From positions 806,001-870,000 of the forward strand of contig CAOLHI010000150.1 of assembly GCA_948474755.1 (NCBI GenBank): a stretch of 64,000 bases of DNA. Direction: 5' to 3'. Positions 22,743 to 33,254 of the stretch are shown one piece after another. The stretch is from Ctenosaura bakeri. Its lineage: Eukaryota; Chordata; Lepidosauria; Squamata; Iguanidae. Below the pieces are notes generated by a model, which was not told where the DNA came from, searched no databases, and worked only from the letters and a program-made list of their open reading frames with translations. How positions within the stretch are numbered: position 1 is the first letter of the stretch; each line of letters opens with the position of its first letter. Made by a program: the position numbers and the translations under genes.

Positions 22743-24791
22743 GACTGATATAATGTCAATACCTGAAAAGATTTTGATCATCTTCTTGTCAGGCTTTGAT
22801 ATGCTCTGAAATGATGATTTTTCTCAACAGCTGATAAGAACAAAGTATTATTTGCCGATCCACATGGAGGCAAATCTATATCATTGCTAAGTAGAAAGAA
22901 ACCAGAGCACCACCATGGTTTTGAAAGGAGGATAAGCTAATCGACTTTGGTAGCTTTAGAGAAGACTTTTACATGCTATTTGATGATAATTGGAAAGGCT
23001 GTTTAAACTTTACCACTATCAGCATATTGCACTGTTGACGGTATGTGGAGTATTTCTAGGCTTCTAACCTTTTAAAGCAGCGCTGCCTCAGAACTGGAAT
23101 AATCTTTCTGTGGGTAAAGCCACCGTTTAAGCTCCTGTGGTGTTGCCTTTTCACTCCCCTGGAGAAGATAACACGGTAGGTTGAATTATCTGGTAGAAAA
23201 TTGCCTAGGATTATTTTCTCAATGACAGCTATTGTTAGCGACCCGCGACAGTTTTTGAAAGACTGATGAGCATTATGCAGCGAACAAGAACACTATCTCT
23301 ATGCAGGAATTAGGCAAGTTATGCAATTTGCAAACTCTGCTGATGGTCTAAAGGAGATCTATAATACCATGTTTTGTGAGCCATGTGCCTGCCTGGGCAT
23401 TATCCCGTTTGTCTTGTGGCAGCTATATCACAGTGGAGGGTCCAATTTATGTGTGTCCTTTTGCTTAACTTTGAATAATGTGTACCCAATTACAGAAGCT
23501 AAGAAAGGTTAGGTGAGCTATCATTTATACCTTGTGCTGGTTTTATTTACCCCGTGGCGCCACCTAATTGTTTCTGAAATGACCTTATCAAGCTTGTGAA
23601 AATGATGCACCCTACCCAATTAAAATTACACAAATTCCAGGGGTTTTTGGTCATTAATCCTTGCATGAGGCTTGCTTTCAAATGTTATTACAAGCTATTT
23701 TCCTAAGCACTTCCTGCATTAACTGGTAAGCCAAGTTTTCATCACACATTTCCATACCCTCCAACATTTCACAAATGAAAACCAGGACATGTCTAGTTGT
23801 GCACCATCAGAAGGTGGTCAAGATGGCCAAAGTTATTACTGAGGAAGAACACACAGGATAGGAAAGGCAGCAGCAGTTTGCTTTTTCCTGTGCTGATTGG
23901 GAAGGGCAGAACTCTACTGTCTCCTCTCCTCTCCCTCCCTGCTGAGTTTATTGAGTGCAAACTCATTTTGCACTTTGAACTTACTTTGCAGCAATTGAAA
24001 TAATCTGAGGAAAAAGATGGGGAGAGTGGGAGGAGGAGACAGAAATAGGGAGACTTTAAAAGTAGCTGAAAAAGTGGTATGACAAAGGATTAATCAAGAC
24101 AGTCCCTGCCAAACTGGGACCGTTGTAGGGCATACAGTTACCTGCAGCCTGATCCTTGGCTTACTCAAATGTAAGACCCAACGAGTTCAGTTGCACTCAG
24201 GAAGTAGCTAGATGTGGCTATGATTGTATTAAAACTGCACCTGGTTTTTTTGGCAGGGGTGGAATATAATACTAAGAATGAAGGTCTGGAAGGAGGATCC
24301 CTGAAGTCTTCATATAAGCCACAGTCCAGAGGGCAGTCGCATAGGAATGATGGGTGTGTGGTGGGGGTACCTCACCCCAGGTGGCAACATTTTTGGGGTG
24401 TCCCAGCTTGTAACCATGCCCCAGTGTGCCCTGGCCACATTCCCATGCACCACAGCCATGCCTCATGCCCCCTGGCCACACCCCCATGCACTGCAACCAC
24501 ACATCCCTGCATCATAGCCCTACCCTCTCCTGCCCCCCCTCTACACACCCCAAGCTCCACCACCACCATGGGGAGGAGAGGTTTAACTTTTCCTTACCCA
24601 ACTGAAGTGCCAATGAAAACTGTCCCATCTCTGTGCTGCAACTGCTGTCCACTGAACTTTTTGTTTGATTCTCATTGATTGATTTGATTCTCATATATTA
24701 AAAGGAAGACTCATATTAATCAGGACTATAGTTGGGGAAGTGGACATGGTGCACAGTGGGAATGGTGAAAATAAGAAGCCTGCCACACTTA
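22743..24791. other. Non-coding; includes a repeat-free block 22990-23760
   Basis: Positions 22990-23760 contain no recognisable repeat and have mixed, non-simple composition. Candidate regulatory words include TAATTA-like and GCAAAT-like sites. A degenerate interspersed repeat lies near 24150-24210, and a C-rich stretch at 24390-24560 has imperfect repeats of a CCATGCAC-containing unit. No exon is evident. Confidence 0.45.
24390..24560. repeat. C-rich imperfect tandem repeat
   Basis: CTGGCCACATTCCCATGCAC and CTGGCCACACCCCCATGCAC recur about 60 bp apart with degenerate neighbours. It gives Pro/Thr/His-rich chance frames. Confidence 0.45.
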
Positions 24792-24985
24792 GTCCATTTC
24801 CACACTACACTGTTATTATTCCACTTTCAATATCCTATGGAATCCTGAGACTTGCAGTTTAGGGAGAGGTCTTTAGAATTCTCAGCCAGAGAGCTCTTTG
24901 GCCTCAGTAAACTACAAATCCCAAAATTCCACAGGATGTTGAAAGTGGAGTAATAACACTGTAACTATGTAGTGTAGAAATGGCT
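24792..24985. mobile_element. Hairpin MITE, about 194 bp
   Basis: GTCCATTTCCACACTACACTG at the left and AGTGTAGAAATGGCT at the right, with ATTCCACTTTCAATATCC and GATGTTGAAAGTGGAGTAAT arms. A flanking duplication is no longer readable. Confidence 0.82.
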
Positions 24986-25417
24986 CCAATGTTCATGAAG
25001 AAATTAGGTGCAGCTACAGGCTTTGTAATTAGACTAGAGGTAGGAAACTTAATGGGAAAGGGTTAATACATTAAATTAATCATTCATATGTTAGAAAATA
25101 AAATTCAACTGCATGTACATTTAATCACATTATCGAATTATGGTAAAAGCCTTACCAGAATAAAGGTAAAAAATCTCTCCCCTCACTCCTGTCCTTCTCT
25201 CTGCTTTGAAGTTTGAAAAATGAGAATTCTGCATGAATTTTTGAAATCCTTATTTCTCACCAATCACATCGAAATCCCTTATCTTGTTTTCTCCTTTTCT
25301 CATTTCCCAACCCTTACCTTTCAGCATACCTTTTAACGGTAACACGGATCTCATTAAAAGTTCCATAGTTAAAAGCTTTAAAATGCAGTTTCTTGGGATA
25401 AATTAGTGATCTCTATG
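24986..25417. other. Non-coding AT-rich DNA
   Basis: No gene or repeat recognised. Confidence 0.4.
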
Positions 25418-25550
25418 CCAAGGGTGGCAAAGTATATCCCTCCAGACGCTGGCTCCAAGTCCCATCACTACTAGTCAACACAGGCAATGGTAAGGGAGGC
25501 TGTGAGTTACAGTTCAACAACATCTGGAGAGCTTTACTTCATCCATCCTG
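25418..25550. mobile_element. Degenerate palindromic hAT-type MITE
   Basis: CCAAGGGTGGCAAAGTATAT with CCTCCAGACGCTGG on the left; GTTCAACAACATCTGGAGAG and CATCCATCCTG on the right. These are the inverted ends of the CCAGATGTTGTT family. Confidence 0.6.
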
Positions 25551-25984
25551 TTTTATACAGTATTGGTGGAAGACCATGTGGGTGCAAAGAAAATCCCTCC
25601 TCTAAGTTCCCCTTACTATTTGTGGCCTAGATGTTTTAATTCCTCAACTCTGACGAACTTTTTAAAAACAAAAAAACAAGAAGTAGTTTTGGAAAAATCC
25701 AAGAAAACTAGTCTATGGGGTGGGGGGTGGGAACCCCTAACTGTTTTTTTTTTTTTTGTTCTTTAGCACTGTGGCTTATTAATAACACAATAACTTTATT
25801 CTACACAAATGTTGATGCTGAAACTCCAACTTAAGTAACTGCTTTAGTTTAAAAATAAATTTAATTATCTTGCCCTTTTCATTGGCAGATTTCCAATTCA
25901 GTTCATAATTTAATTGATTATAATCTGTTAGTTCCTACCACTGATTAGAATGATATCTCATTTGACCCAGAGACACAATGCCCT
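25551..25984. other. Non-coding AT-rich DNA
   Basis: Nothing beyond a T run near 25745-25757. Confidence 0.4.
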
Positions 25985-26409
25985 GTTTCATGAGTGCAAG
26001 GGTAAACAGGCAAACACACATGTCTTGATTTGTTTATTTTCATCCAGATTGACCCAGCTCCAAACAAATCCAAATCCAGAACATGAGACTGTGTCAACAA
26101 TTGGAAATCTGGACTTCCAGCCCTTCTTGGGAGAAAGATAACACCCTCGAAGAACTGGAGCTGCTAGAAAGGGGGAAGTAAATGAAAGGCTAATAGCATG
26201 TCTTGTCTTGTCTTGCCTTACAGTTTCCATTCTTCTGCCTTTTTTGTTGCCTTCAGATCAAAGTTTTTATTTGTCTGGCTTTTTCTACCAAACCACCCTC
26301 TAGGTTTTGGTAGTATAGGAATGACTTTCATATATAAGGTGGGCTAACACCAGAGGGACTATAGAGTCTTAAACAAGAAGTTTAAAATCTGAATGGCTGC
26401 ACATATCTG

Positions 26410-26411
<2 letters not shown>

Positions 26412-26441
<30 letters not shown>
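26412..26441. repeat. (CA)n microsatellite
   Basis: Fifteen uninterrupted CA units. Confidence 0.95.
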
Positions 26442-26443
<2 letters not shown>

Positions 26444-26457
26444 GTCATATAAGGAAT

Positions 26458-26552
26458 ATGTGACCTTGAGTGGATTCCACACTCTCAGCATCCAGAAAAC
26501 CTTGTGATAGGTTTGCCTTAGGGTCGCCACTTGAAGGCAGACAAACAACAAT
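26458..26552 (+). mobile_element. tRNA-derived SINE, 3' part only
   Basis: TGTGACCTTGAGTGG, then AAAACCTTGTGATAGGTTTG, CCTTAGGGTCGCC and ACTTGAAGGCAGACAAACAA correspond to the body and tail of the SINE family. The head and part of the body are missing. Confidence 0.7.
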
Positions 26553-26880
26553 AGACACATCTAGGAAACCTAACACTGACAAACGCATCTAGAAAGCCAA
26601 CAAGACTGTGCCACCATTTTATCCAAACTGCCTCCCCATCCAAGCCATGTCTTACAATTCCTGATCTTACCCTTTCAATTACTTCTCCCTTTCTAGCAGC
26701 TCCAATCGTTTTAGGGTTTATCTTTCTTCTAAAGAAGGACTGAGGACTCCATTTTCCAATTCTTGATACAGTCTCAATGTCTGGATCAATCATTTTCCAA
26801 TTCTTGATACAGTCTTTAAGGCTGGGTCAATCTGGACCAAATGAAGCCTGGATCAAAACAGACAAATCAGGCTTCAAACC

Positions 26881-28139
26881 AAATGGGGGTTACTGTGCAC
26901 AGCCATAATAAATAAGCACATGAACGTGGCTTGGGATTCTAATCACTTGGCCCATGTTGATCTCAGCATGTTAGAGGTCTCATGTGCAAAGGAGTGTACT
27001 TGCAATCAGTTCCCAATATTTTTCCAGGAAACAAATGTCATGTATAGAGACTATGCATGTTTGCATGCTTATACATCTATTTCTGTGCACATATTTCCCA
27101 TGCATACCTATATTTTTATAGATAAATTCAGCTCTTTAATTTGGGTTGTGAGTGTGTTTTATTCTTGATGTTGCCTAGTGCTATATCCAGTCCCAGTTGT
27201 TTGGACACATGCTATCATACAAAATGTTTGTATAAGGCTATTGACCAGAGGCTGCTGGCTTAGTCCCTTGGTTCTTAGGATCCCAGCTATAGGTCTGCAT
27301 GTCGCTGACTCAAACTGAGTGTACACTTTGGGGTGGTGGCAGTTCTATCTTACAGGACTGGTTTTAACCCATAAGATGGGTAAGACAAGAAAGGTAAATT
27401 GAGCTACCAGTCAGGGGATCCTCATTGTTCTGTTAAAGTTATATTGTTAAAACATCTTAATTTTCACTGTACTATCTTTCTTCTGTGCTATTTGAAAGAG
27501 AAAGATATTTACCACTTTACAATGTTCTTTTCCAAGTAAAGGAGGCACTGAATATCTCTACTTTCCAGTGAAGAGTTAGGGATACAAGTCCAACATTGAT
27601 TTCATATATTCTTTCTGTTCATGGCCAGAAGCTTTGCTTCTGCTTTGCCCCTCACATTATTGGAAATGAAGCTGAAGTTCTTTCTCTGTTTCTGTTGTCA
27701 CTTCTCTCTATTCTTGTAAATCTCTCCTCAAAACTACCACTGCCATAAAGCCTTTGGCCTAACCCCTTCACCTCTACCAGCCTTCCAACTTCCAAAGAAC
27801 ATCTTTTTTTATTGATTGTTGTTGTTTTATTACTGCAGTGACTTATCTAGTTGGTCATAAAACTCCAATACTAAGCCTGGGCAGACTGCAATTTTTCACT
27901 TTTCTACAGACTTCATGGCATATAATCTTGGGCTGGACTGGGGATTATTGGTGATCACTTCTGTGCCATTCAGTGTTTTTTCTTAGTGCTGTGTGTTGAT
28001 TCATTTCTTCATTTCTTTTAAATGTAAAGCTATATTTTCAATGAAGCATTAGCAGAAAAGAAAGCGTGACTGCACTTGCCCATTATCCTTTCTTCCTACC
28101 CATAATTACTACCATCCGACTCCTGCTGTCTGAAACATA
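26881..28139. other. Non-coding DNA
   Basis: No gene or clear repeat seen. Confidence 0.4.
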
Positions 28140-28560
28140 GGAAAAACAGTGCGGGATCAGACTAAATGCCTATCTTGTCCAGCATTCTGCTCACACTGCC
28201 AAAAACCTGTTCTGTATGAGAAGCTAGGTGCGACAAGACCCTCTCATGTTTCTCATCAATTGGTATTCAGAGAAATACTGCCTTTGGCCCCAGAGGGAAT
28301 TTGGCCATACTTCTATGGATGTACTAAGCTAGTGGTTGCAGTTCTTCTAGGGTTGCCTAGTAGTGATGCAGGAGGGCAGGAAAAAAAAAGGTAAGTTGCT
28401 CTGAGCAATGCCTTACTGACAGAACTTTACAACTGCTGTATCCTCAGTCTAACAGAATTCTAACCTATAAATCCAGCGTGACTGGTAGCTGCTGATAGCC
28501 ATGTCCTGTTCTCCATAAATGCTGTCATTACCTCTGCTGTTGAAATGTACATTGTATGTT
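28140..28560 (+). mobile_element. LINE-like interspersed repeat fragment, family not assigned
   Basis: CTTGTCCAGCATTCTGCTCA with CACTGCC, GGTATTCAGAGAAATACTGC and GATAGCCATGTCCTGTTCTC then CATAAAT follow the order of a repeat I know as common in reptile genomes. About 150 bp of unrelated sequence appears to sit in the middle. I cannot decide between an L2-type and another LINE 3' end. Confidence 0.45.
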
Positions 28561-28588
28561 CTTCTGGTCAGGGATCTATTTTATTGCT

Positions 28589-29330
28589 TGTGAGGGTTTT
28601 CCCCCTGTGATAATGGGGCTTCACATTATCTAGACTTAGCTAAAGGGGGACATTCCCTCTTCAGGTAAACCCAGGGTTAATAAGGTGTTGGGATTAGATT
28701 ACATTTTAGTATGTGGTCAGCATCATAGGTCATGTGGTTCAGCATCACAGGTCATAGGGTGAGAACTGACCAATCAAAAAGAAAAGAAGTGAGCATCTTC
28801 AGGATGCTTCAAGATGCTTCGAGGGAGAAGTGATAAAACTTCTTGGAGGCCATGTGGCCGAGAGACAACAGAGAGATAACAAAGGGATAACAACCAAGGA
28901 GCCTCCTGGAGGGGGTTCTGTGCCAGTAGCAGGCTGGAGGCCATAGGCCTCGCCTCCTGGCCCTTCCTTTTAGAACATCTAAGCCTGAGAACCATCTGTG
29001 AGTACTAGACTAAAGTTATCTAGTCGCGTTAGGGACTTTTCTGTTATTTTGGAGGCTGGCTGATCTAAAGAATGTATCTGTGCTTTCATATCTGTTCTTT
29101 CTGTAACTAAGCGTGCCTGGGAAGAGGGAGCTTCCCATGTGTGTTAATTTGCCTTGTTTATTTACCTATCTTTAATAAATACTTTCTGTAAAAGACCCCG
29201 TTTCTCTCCTTCCCACGCCAAGCTAGGTAGACTGGGGGAAAAGGAAGATCCTTAAGCTTAGGGATGTATGTGGTTGGACAGGGTCCCGCTGTACTGTACA
29301 ACTGTCCAGATAATTCATAATTCAGCGGGT
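28589..29330 (+). mobile_element. Probable LTR of a second retroviral family (unassigned)
   Basis: It starts TGTGAGGGTTTTCCCCC. An AATAAA signal lies at 29174-29179, followed by a T-rich and C-rich stretch and then AATTCATAATTCAGCGGG and TGGTGGCAGCG. A TGG-initial sequence just after an LTR is where a primer-binding site would sit. No terminal duplication was found, the right border is uncertain, and there is no recognisable internal coding sequence downstream. It is unrelated in sequence to family A. Confidence 0.45.
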
Positions 29331-30180
29331 GGTGGCAGCGAAGATGAATTAACAACTAAAAATCATAAAGGCTGGAATATACATCCCAGCAGCGCATGGT
29401 GTCATTTTCCAGCCTCACACATGGTGGCGTATGGTGGGATGTGGCGTACCAGCCTCACACTCCCCCCCAAGCACCTTGCACATTGACTATGCTGTGTTTC
29501 AACAAAAGAAAAATAATTAGTTATGATTTTGTCCACATGAACTCAGCTGGATATGTAAAGCCTGGATTGGGATACTGCATGGAGAGATGGAGCATAATGT
29601 TCAATCCTGGTGGAACTCTGTTCCATCTTCCTTATCTTCTCCAACAGGACTCACCTGTTGCCTAAGGGGATCCATCATATGGCCATTTTGTGGACAGTGA
29701 AGAGCAAAGGTAGTAGGGAAATGTCTAGCTATGTTGCTATAGATGCAGAATAACAAAGGCATCATTCAGGGATACCCAGGAGTTCTCTGGAGATCCCAGA
29801 GGGGAGATTCTCTCTCTTTTCTCTTTCTCTCTGATCTGCTATGTGCACATATAGGAAAATAGATGGACACTTCTCTGCTGTCTCTTGCTCTCTACTGGCC
29901 ACTAAATTGCTGTGTGGTAGGGGCAAAAATGTGATTTTCAAGGGGTGGGGAGTCATTGTTCAGGGATTGTGATGAATTCCTCTCTCTTCAAGACCCCCTC
30001 AAAAAAAAAAAAAAGGAAAGAAAAGAAAAGAAAAGATATATGTTGGCATCGCACCAATGTGTGTTACAAACAGGATGCCAGCCTTGCTCTTCATATGACA
30101 TTACACTCCTCTGTTTCCCAATCCACTATAAAAGAGGCCCCCTATTCATCTTGTATTCTTTTTTCTTTTGTTATTGATTC
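29331..30180. other. Non-coding DNA with A-rich tract
   Basis: No gene. Positions 30001-30036 are an A run followed by AAAAG units, possibly a retrotransposon tail remnant. Confidence 0.4.
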
Positions 30181-30600
30181 ATTTCATTAAAATCCTTTCT
30201 TCTCTATATTCATGAACTGTTTGCGCAGAAATGCCGTGGTTTATAACATCCAAAACAGCAGTGATCCAAATTGTCACTTGCTATTTATTCATAACCCATG
30301 CATTATTTAATAGATGATATATCTGCATTGTGCTGATGATAATGTATGCATTCTTTTCCAGTCATTGGCCAAACTGTTTGTTGTCTGTTTTGGTGTCATG
30401 CCAAGATTGTGAGCTTGAAACTACCAATAGAAATGTGACAGATTTATTTCATCGTTGAAGCCAGGGGTCAGTAGAAGAGCTCTAAGCATTTTTAATGTGC
30501 ATTAGCAACACATCCTTGGAAATAACAAGAATGTTTTAAGCAGAATAAGATGGTTGTTGTTAAATTTCTAGAACACATACATTAATTAACGACTATGCAT
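30181..30600. other. Repeat-free block beside the exon-like segment
   Basis: The sequence lacks repeats and simple tracts. It lies directly downstream (minus-strand sense) of the exon-like frame, so it could be a 3' untranslated region; minus-strand AATAAA words occur near 30284 and 30454. It could equally be conserved non-coding DNA. Neither can be settled by eye. Confidence 0.35.
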
Positions 30601-30603
30601 AAA

Positions 30604-30840
30604 TCAAAGCACAGACATGGAGCAGAACCTGTGGTGAGCACTTAGGTATTTAAATCCAGTTGGAGTAGGATAATTTTCTCTTGCTGATACTCTTCCTGGT
30701 AGGTGGACAGATTCATAGATATCTGGAACATTATTGTAGAAGGTCTTAACTTCTTTCTTTGGATTTTCCCAATGTGCAGATTGTTTCTCAAGATATTCAG
30801 ACCAATCCTTGCAATCTGCCAGAGCAGTCTTATTATCAAC
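30604..30840 (-). CDS. Possible terminal coding exon or exon relic, unknown protein
   Basis: Minus-strand frame of 78 residues ending in TGA at 30606-30604. It has a protein-like composition rich in Asp, Glu, Lys, Trp and Tyr, with DCKDWSEYLEKQSAHWE early and PGRVSARENYPTP late. An in-frame TAA lies at 30846-30844. Just upstream, a pyrimidine-rich stretch ending in CAG (30864-30862) looks like a good 3' splice site, but the frame it would open differs from this one; weaker AG sites end at 30829 and 30816. A small indel, or use of a weaker AG, would be needed. I do not recognise the protein. It could be a real last exon, a decayed exon, part of an unfamiliar transposon, or chance. Confidence 0.3.
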   Translation of the reverse strand, partial: VDNKTALADCKDWSEYLEKQSAHWENPKKEVKTFYNNVPDIYESVHLPGRVSARENYPTPTGFKYLSAHHRFCSMSVL

Positions 30841-30861
30841 ATATTATAAATGAGAGCAAAG

Positions 30862-31190
30862 CTGGAAAAAAAGGTCTTTTTGCCTGCCTGCCTGCCTGCC
30901 TGCTTGCCTACCTGTTGTATTCACTTGCGTTTTAGCACTGTCTCCTCAGCAAAGGCTGAGACCTGCATCTTAGCTACGTTAATGGAGCTCCATTGTTGTA
31001 GCTCCTTCTCCCGGTGCTATCCACAAAAACCTACCTTTGAAACCAGGCAGTGCCTCCATAAGGATTTCTCCGGTTGTGGAAAGTAAGATGTTGAGCTGTG
31101 AACCATCTGTCCCTCTCCTGACAGCAAGGTGTGGTGTGATTTTATAGAATGGAGATGATGGGAAAACAAAGAGGGTTAATTTGTTAAGGT
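30862..31190. other. Non-coding DNA with CCTG tract
   Basis: Contains (CCTG)n at 30882-30908 and no recognisable gene. Confidence 0.45.
30882..30908. repeat. (CCTG)n microsatellite
   Basis: About six units, the last with a C to T change. Confidence 0.85.
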
Positions 31191-31476
31191 TAGGGATAGG
31201 ATGAATCCAGAATTTTCCAAATCCAAATCCAGATCTGAATCCCTGGAAGGTTCTGGGAATCCACAAATCTCATGAACCTCGAATCTTTCGAATTCTTTTT
31301 TTTTAAAAAAAAAGGGGGTTAAAAAAGCAAGGGAAAGAAGGATAATCTTGGGTGAGACACGCTCTCTCAGCCTTAGCAAAAGCCTAGGCAAAGGCAAACC
31401 TCTCTCTGAAGAAATCTGGCCAGGACAATTGTGATAATTTTGCCTCAGGATCTCCGCAGATTGAAAATGACATGAA

Positions 31477-31543
31477 GGCCCTTTGTACACAGGCAGGAAA
31501 ATGTGGATTAATCCCACATTTTCCTTCCTGTGTAAACAGGACC
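31477..31543. mobile_element. 67-bp hairpin MITE
   Basis: GGCCCTTTGTACACAGGCAGG and its inverted partner ending CAGGACC enclose AAAATGTGGATTAATCCCAC and ATTTT, which folds on itself. It has Harbinger-like GGCCC ends. No clear 3-bp duplication. Confidence 0.65.
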
Positions 31544-31559
31544 ACTACAGTACAGAGAT

Positions 31560-31700
31560 AATCTAGGTCAAAACTGTATTTGCTTTGCATAGCTCCTAAT
31601 GGCATCCTGGGGTTTGTAGTCTGCTGATGCCCCAGAACACTTTGGCAGAGAAGGCTGTGACACCTTGTAAAACTACAAACCCTACAAACCCCAGAATTGT
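31560..31700. mobile_element. Partial MITE with paired TTTGTAGT and ACTACAAAC blocks
   Basis: ATGGCATCCTGGGGTTTGTA on the left is inverted relative to ACTACAAACCC and CCCCAGAATTG on the right, with CTTTGGCAGAGAAGGCTG between. It resembles a second hairpin MITE family also seen around 47440-47629. Ends are not defined. Confidence 0.5.
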
Positions 31701-31908
31701 GTATGAAAGGGGTTTGCAAGGGAGCTCTGCAAAGGAATCTCTCAGCTGTCCTTGAAATCTCAAGAAGACTGTGCCATCCAGTCAAGTCTCATGTCCTGCA
31801 ACAAGGAAGGCACTTAAAATAAACAAACAGCCTCTAGTCCAATCTCAGTTCTGTACCTTGCAGTTTCAAGAGTCAAGTCTCAAGTCCTGCAACAAAGAAA
31901 GCACTTAA

Positions 31909-31935
31909 ACACACACACACACACACACGCACACA
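31909..31935. repeat. (AC)n microsatellite
   Basis: About thirteen AC units with one G substitution. Confidence 0.85.
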
Positions 31936-32732
31936 AGCAAGCCTCTAGTCCAGTCAATTCTCTACCCTCAAGTCCTGCAAAGGACACTCAAGTTAAGTCT
32001 CTCAACAATTCCCAATCCCTACCCTCCAGTCTCAAATCAAAAAAATAATACAGATTAATGCATGCTCAATAAATGATTCTGGAGGCAGCTATTGCTCACC
32101 TTGTTTGTTGTAGACAACACACACTCCTCCTATACAATCAGCTAGAGTAGAATCCCATTCTTTCCGAGCTCAGGTTTTTTGGCATTCATTTTTTACCACA
32201 GACATGCTGCTGCAACAGAAGACCAAAAGTCTGTGTTTCTCCAGCTCTCATTTGCAACCTTTCCAATGGCAATGCTGCTTATAAACTTGTAGCTAGACAG
32301 AGGAAAAAGAGGACAAGGGGTTGAGAAGCATAAAAAGACTTTCTAAAAGGGAGCTTCAAAACGGGTTAGCTGACGTATTCATGTATTCAAGACACAGAAA
32401 CTAAGAGAGGAAGTGGCATCATGACAATCTTAGTCCCAGAACTGACCAAAGAAAGCTGGTGAAGGGGAAAGTATGGCTGGCATGGCTTTCATGGAACCCC
32501 TGAACCCCTTTTTGCAGTCTTACCCCCTGGGACATTCCCACAAACTCCTAGACCTCCAACCAAATTCAGTTTTGCTCCTCTGTCCCTCACCTCCCAATCC
32601 CTACCCCAAAATTACCTTGCAGAGGGAGGGAGCAGTAGGGAGAGGCAGCACTAGGGGTACAGGCAGCCGGAGGAAGAAATGGTGGCCTCCAGTGCATGAG
32701 AGGCTTTATGCCAGTCTGCTGGCTAATCACCC

Positions 32733-33066
32733 GTGCCCACGTTGGGTGGGGAAACATGTGAGGAGCGGGATTCTGTGCTCCATGCCTTTCTGACAGCCCG
32801 CTCCAGCATAATCGTGCCCAAAATGGGTGGGGAAAGATGTGCCCAGGGCAGGTGGGGAAAGACACCCTGGCAGAATCGTGCCCACATCAGGTGGGGAAAC
32901 ACACGAGGAGAGGGATCCCGCACTCAATGCCTTTCTCACAGCCCGCGCCAGCACGATTGTTCCCAGGGTGGGAAGGGAAAGACGTGAGCAGCGGGATCTC
33001 ATGCTCCAAGCCTTTCTCACAGCCCGTCCCGGCATGTTTGTTCTCAGGGCAGGTAGAGAAAGGCAC
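32733..33066. repeat. 81-bp minisatellite
   Basis: Units start at 32733, 32814 (shortened to 64 bp), 32878, 32959 and 33040 (partial). Three units are exactly 81 bp. Each has GTGCCCA or GTTCCCA, then GGTGGGGAAA, a GAGGAGCGGGAT-like block and GCCTTTCTCACAGCCCG. Because 81 is divisible by three, frames on both strands stay open through the array, giving 82-113-codon frames with a 27-residue period. I do not regard them as genes. Confidence 0.88.
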
Positions 33067-33254
33067 AAGGCCTAATAGGCAGTGGATTTGAAAGATTCCA
33101 CTTGCCTATTTTGGCAGCCAGATTTGGATCCGTGAATCTCGAATCCTTCTCAAGGATTCAACAATTCGAGGATTCACAGATTTGGTTGGCCCATCCCTAG
33201 TTAAGATTTAATGATGAATACTCTAGGTGAATGTAAAATCAAAAATAAAAGCTA

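Larger units (their letters stand above)
25985..26880. repeat. Large inverted repeat (foldback-like)
   Basis: The left arm (about 26048-26195) and the right arm (about 26665-26850) are reverse complements at roughly 70-80 percent. They share GATTGACCCAG, GAGACTGTGTCAACAATTGG, GAAAGATAA, GGAGCTGCTAGAAAGGGGGA and AGTAAATGAAAGG. The right arm contains a 43-bp tandem duplication with TTTTCCAATTCTTGATACAG. Between the arms lie a CA tract and a SINE tail. It may be a foldback DNA transposon or two opposed copies of one unknown repeat. Confidence 0.65.
31191..33199. mobile_element. Non-autonomous hAT element, about 2.0 kb
   Basis: The left end is TAGGGATAGG and the right end CCATCCCTA. The 8-bp flanks GTTAAGGT (31183-31190) and GTTAAGAT (33200-33207) differ at one base, the duplication length expected of hAT elements. 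Subterminal repeats with AATCTCGAATC-type words occur at both ends (31265-31300 and 33130-33170). Inside are a small hairpin MITE (31477-31543), a tandem duplication of about 90 bp with CAAGTCCTGCAACAA (31783-31960), an AC tract and an 81-bp minisatellite. No transposase remains. Confidence 0.8.

Noticed and set aside
32587..33091. Overlapping 82-113-codon frames on both strands
   Set aside because: Produced by an 81-bp minisatellite whose unit is a multiple of three.
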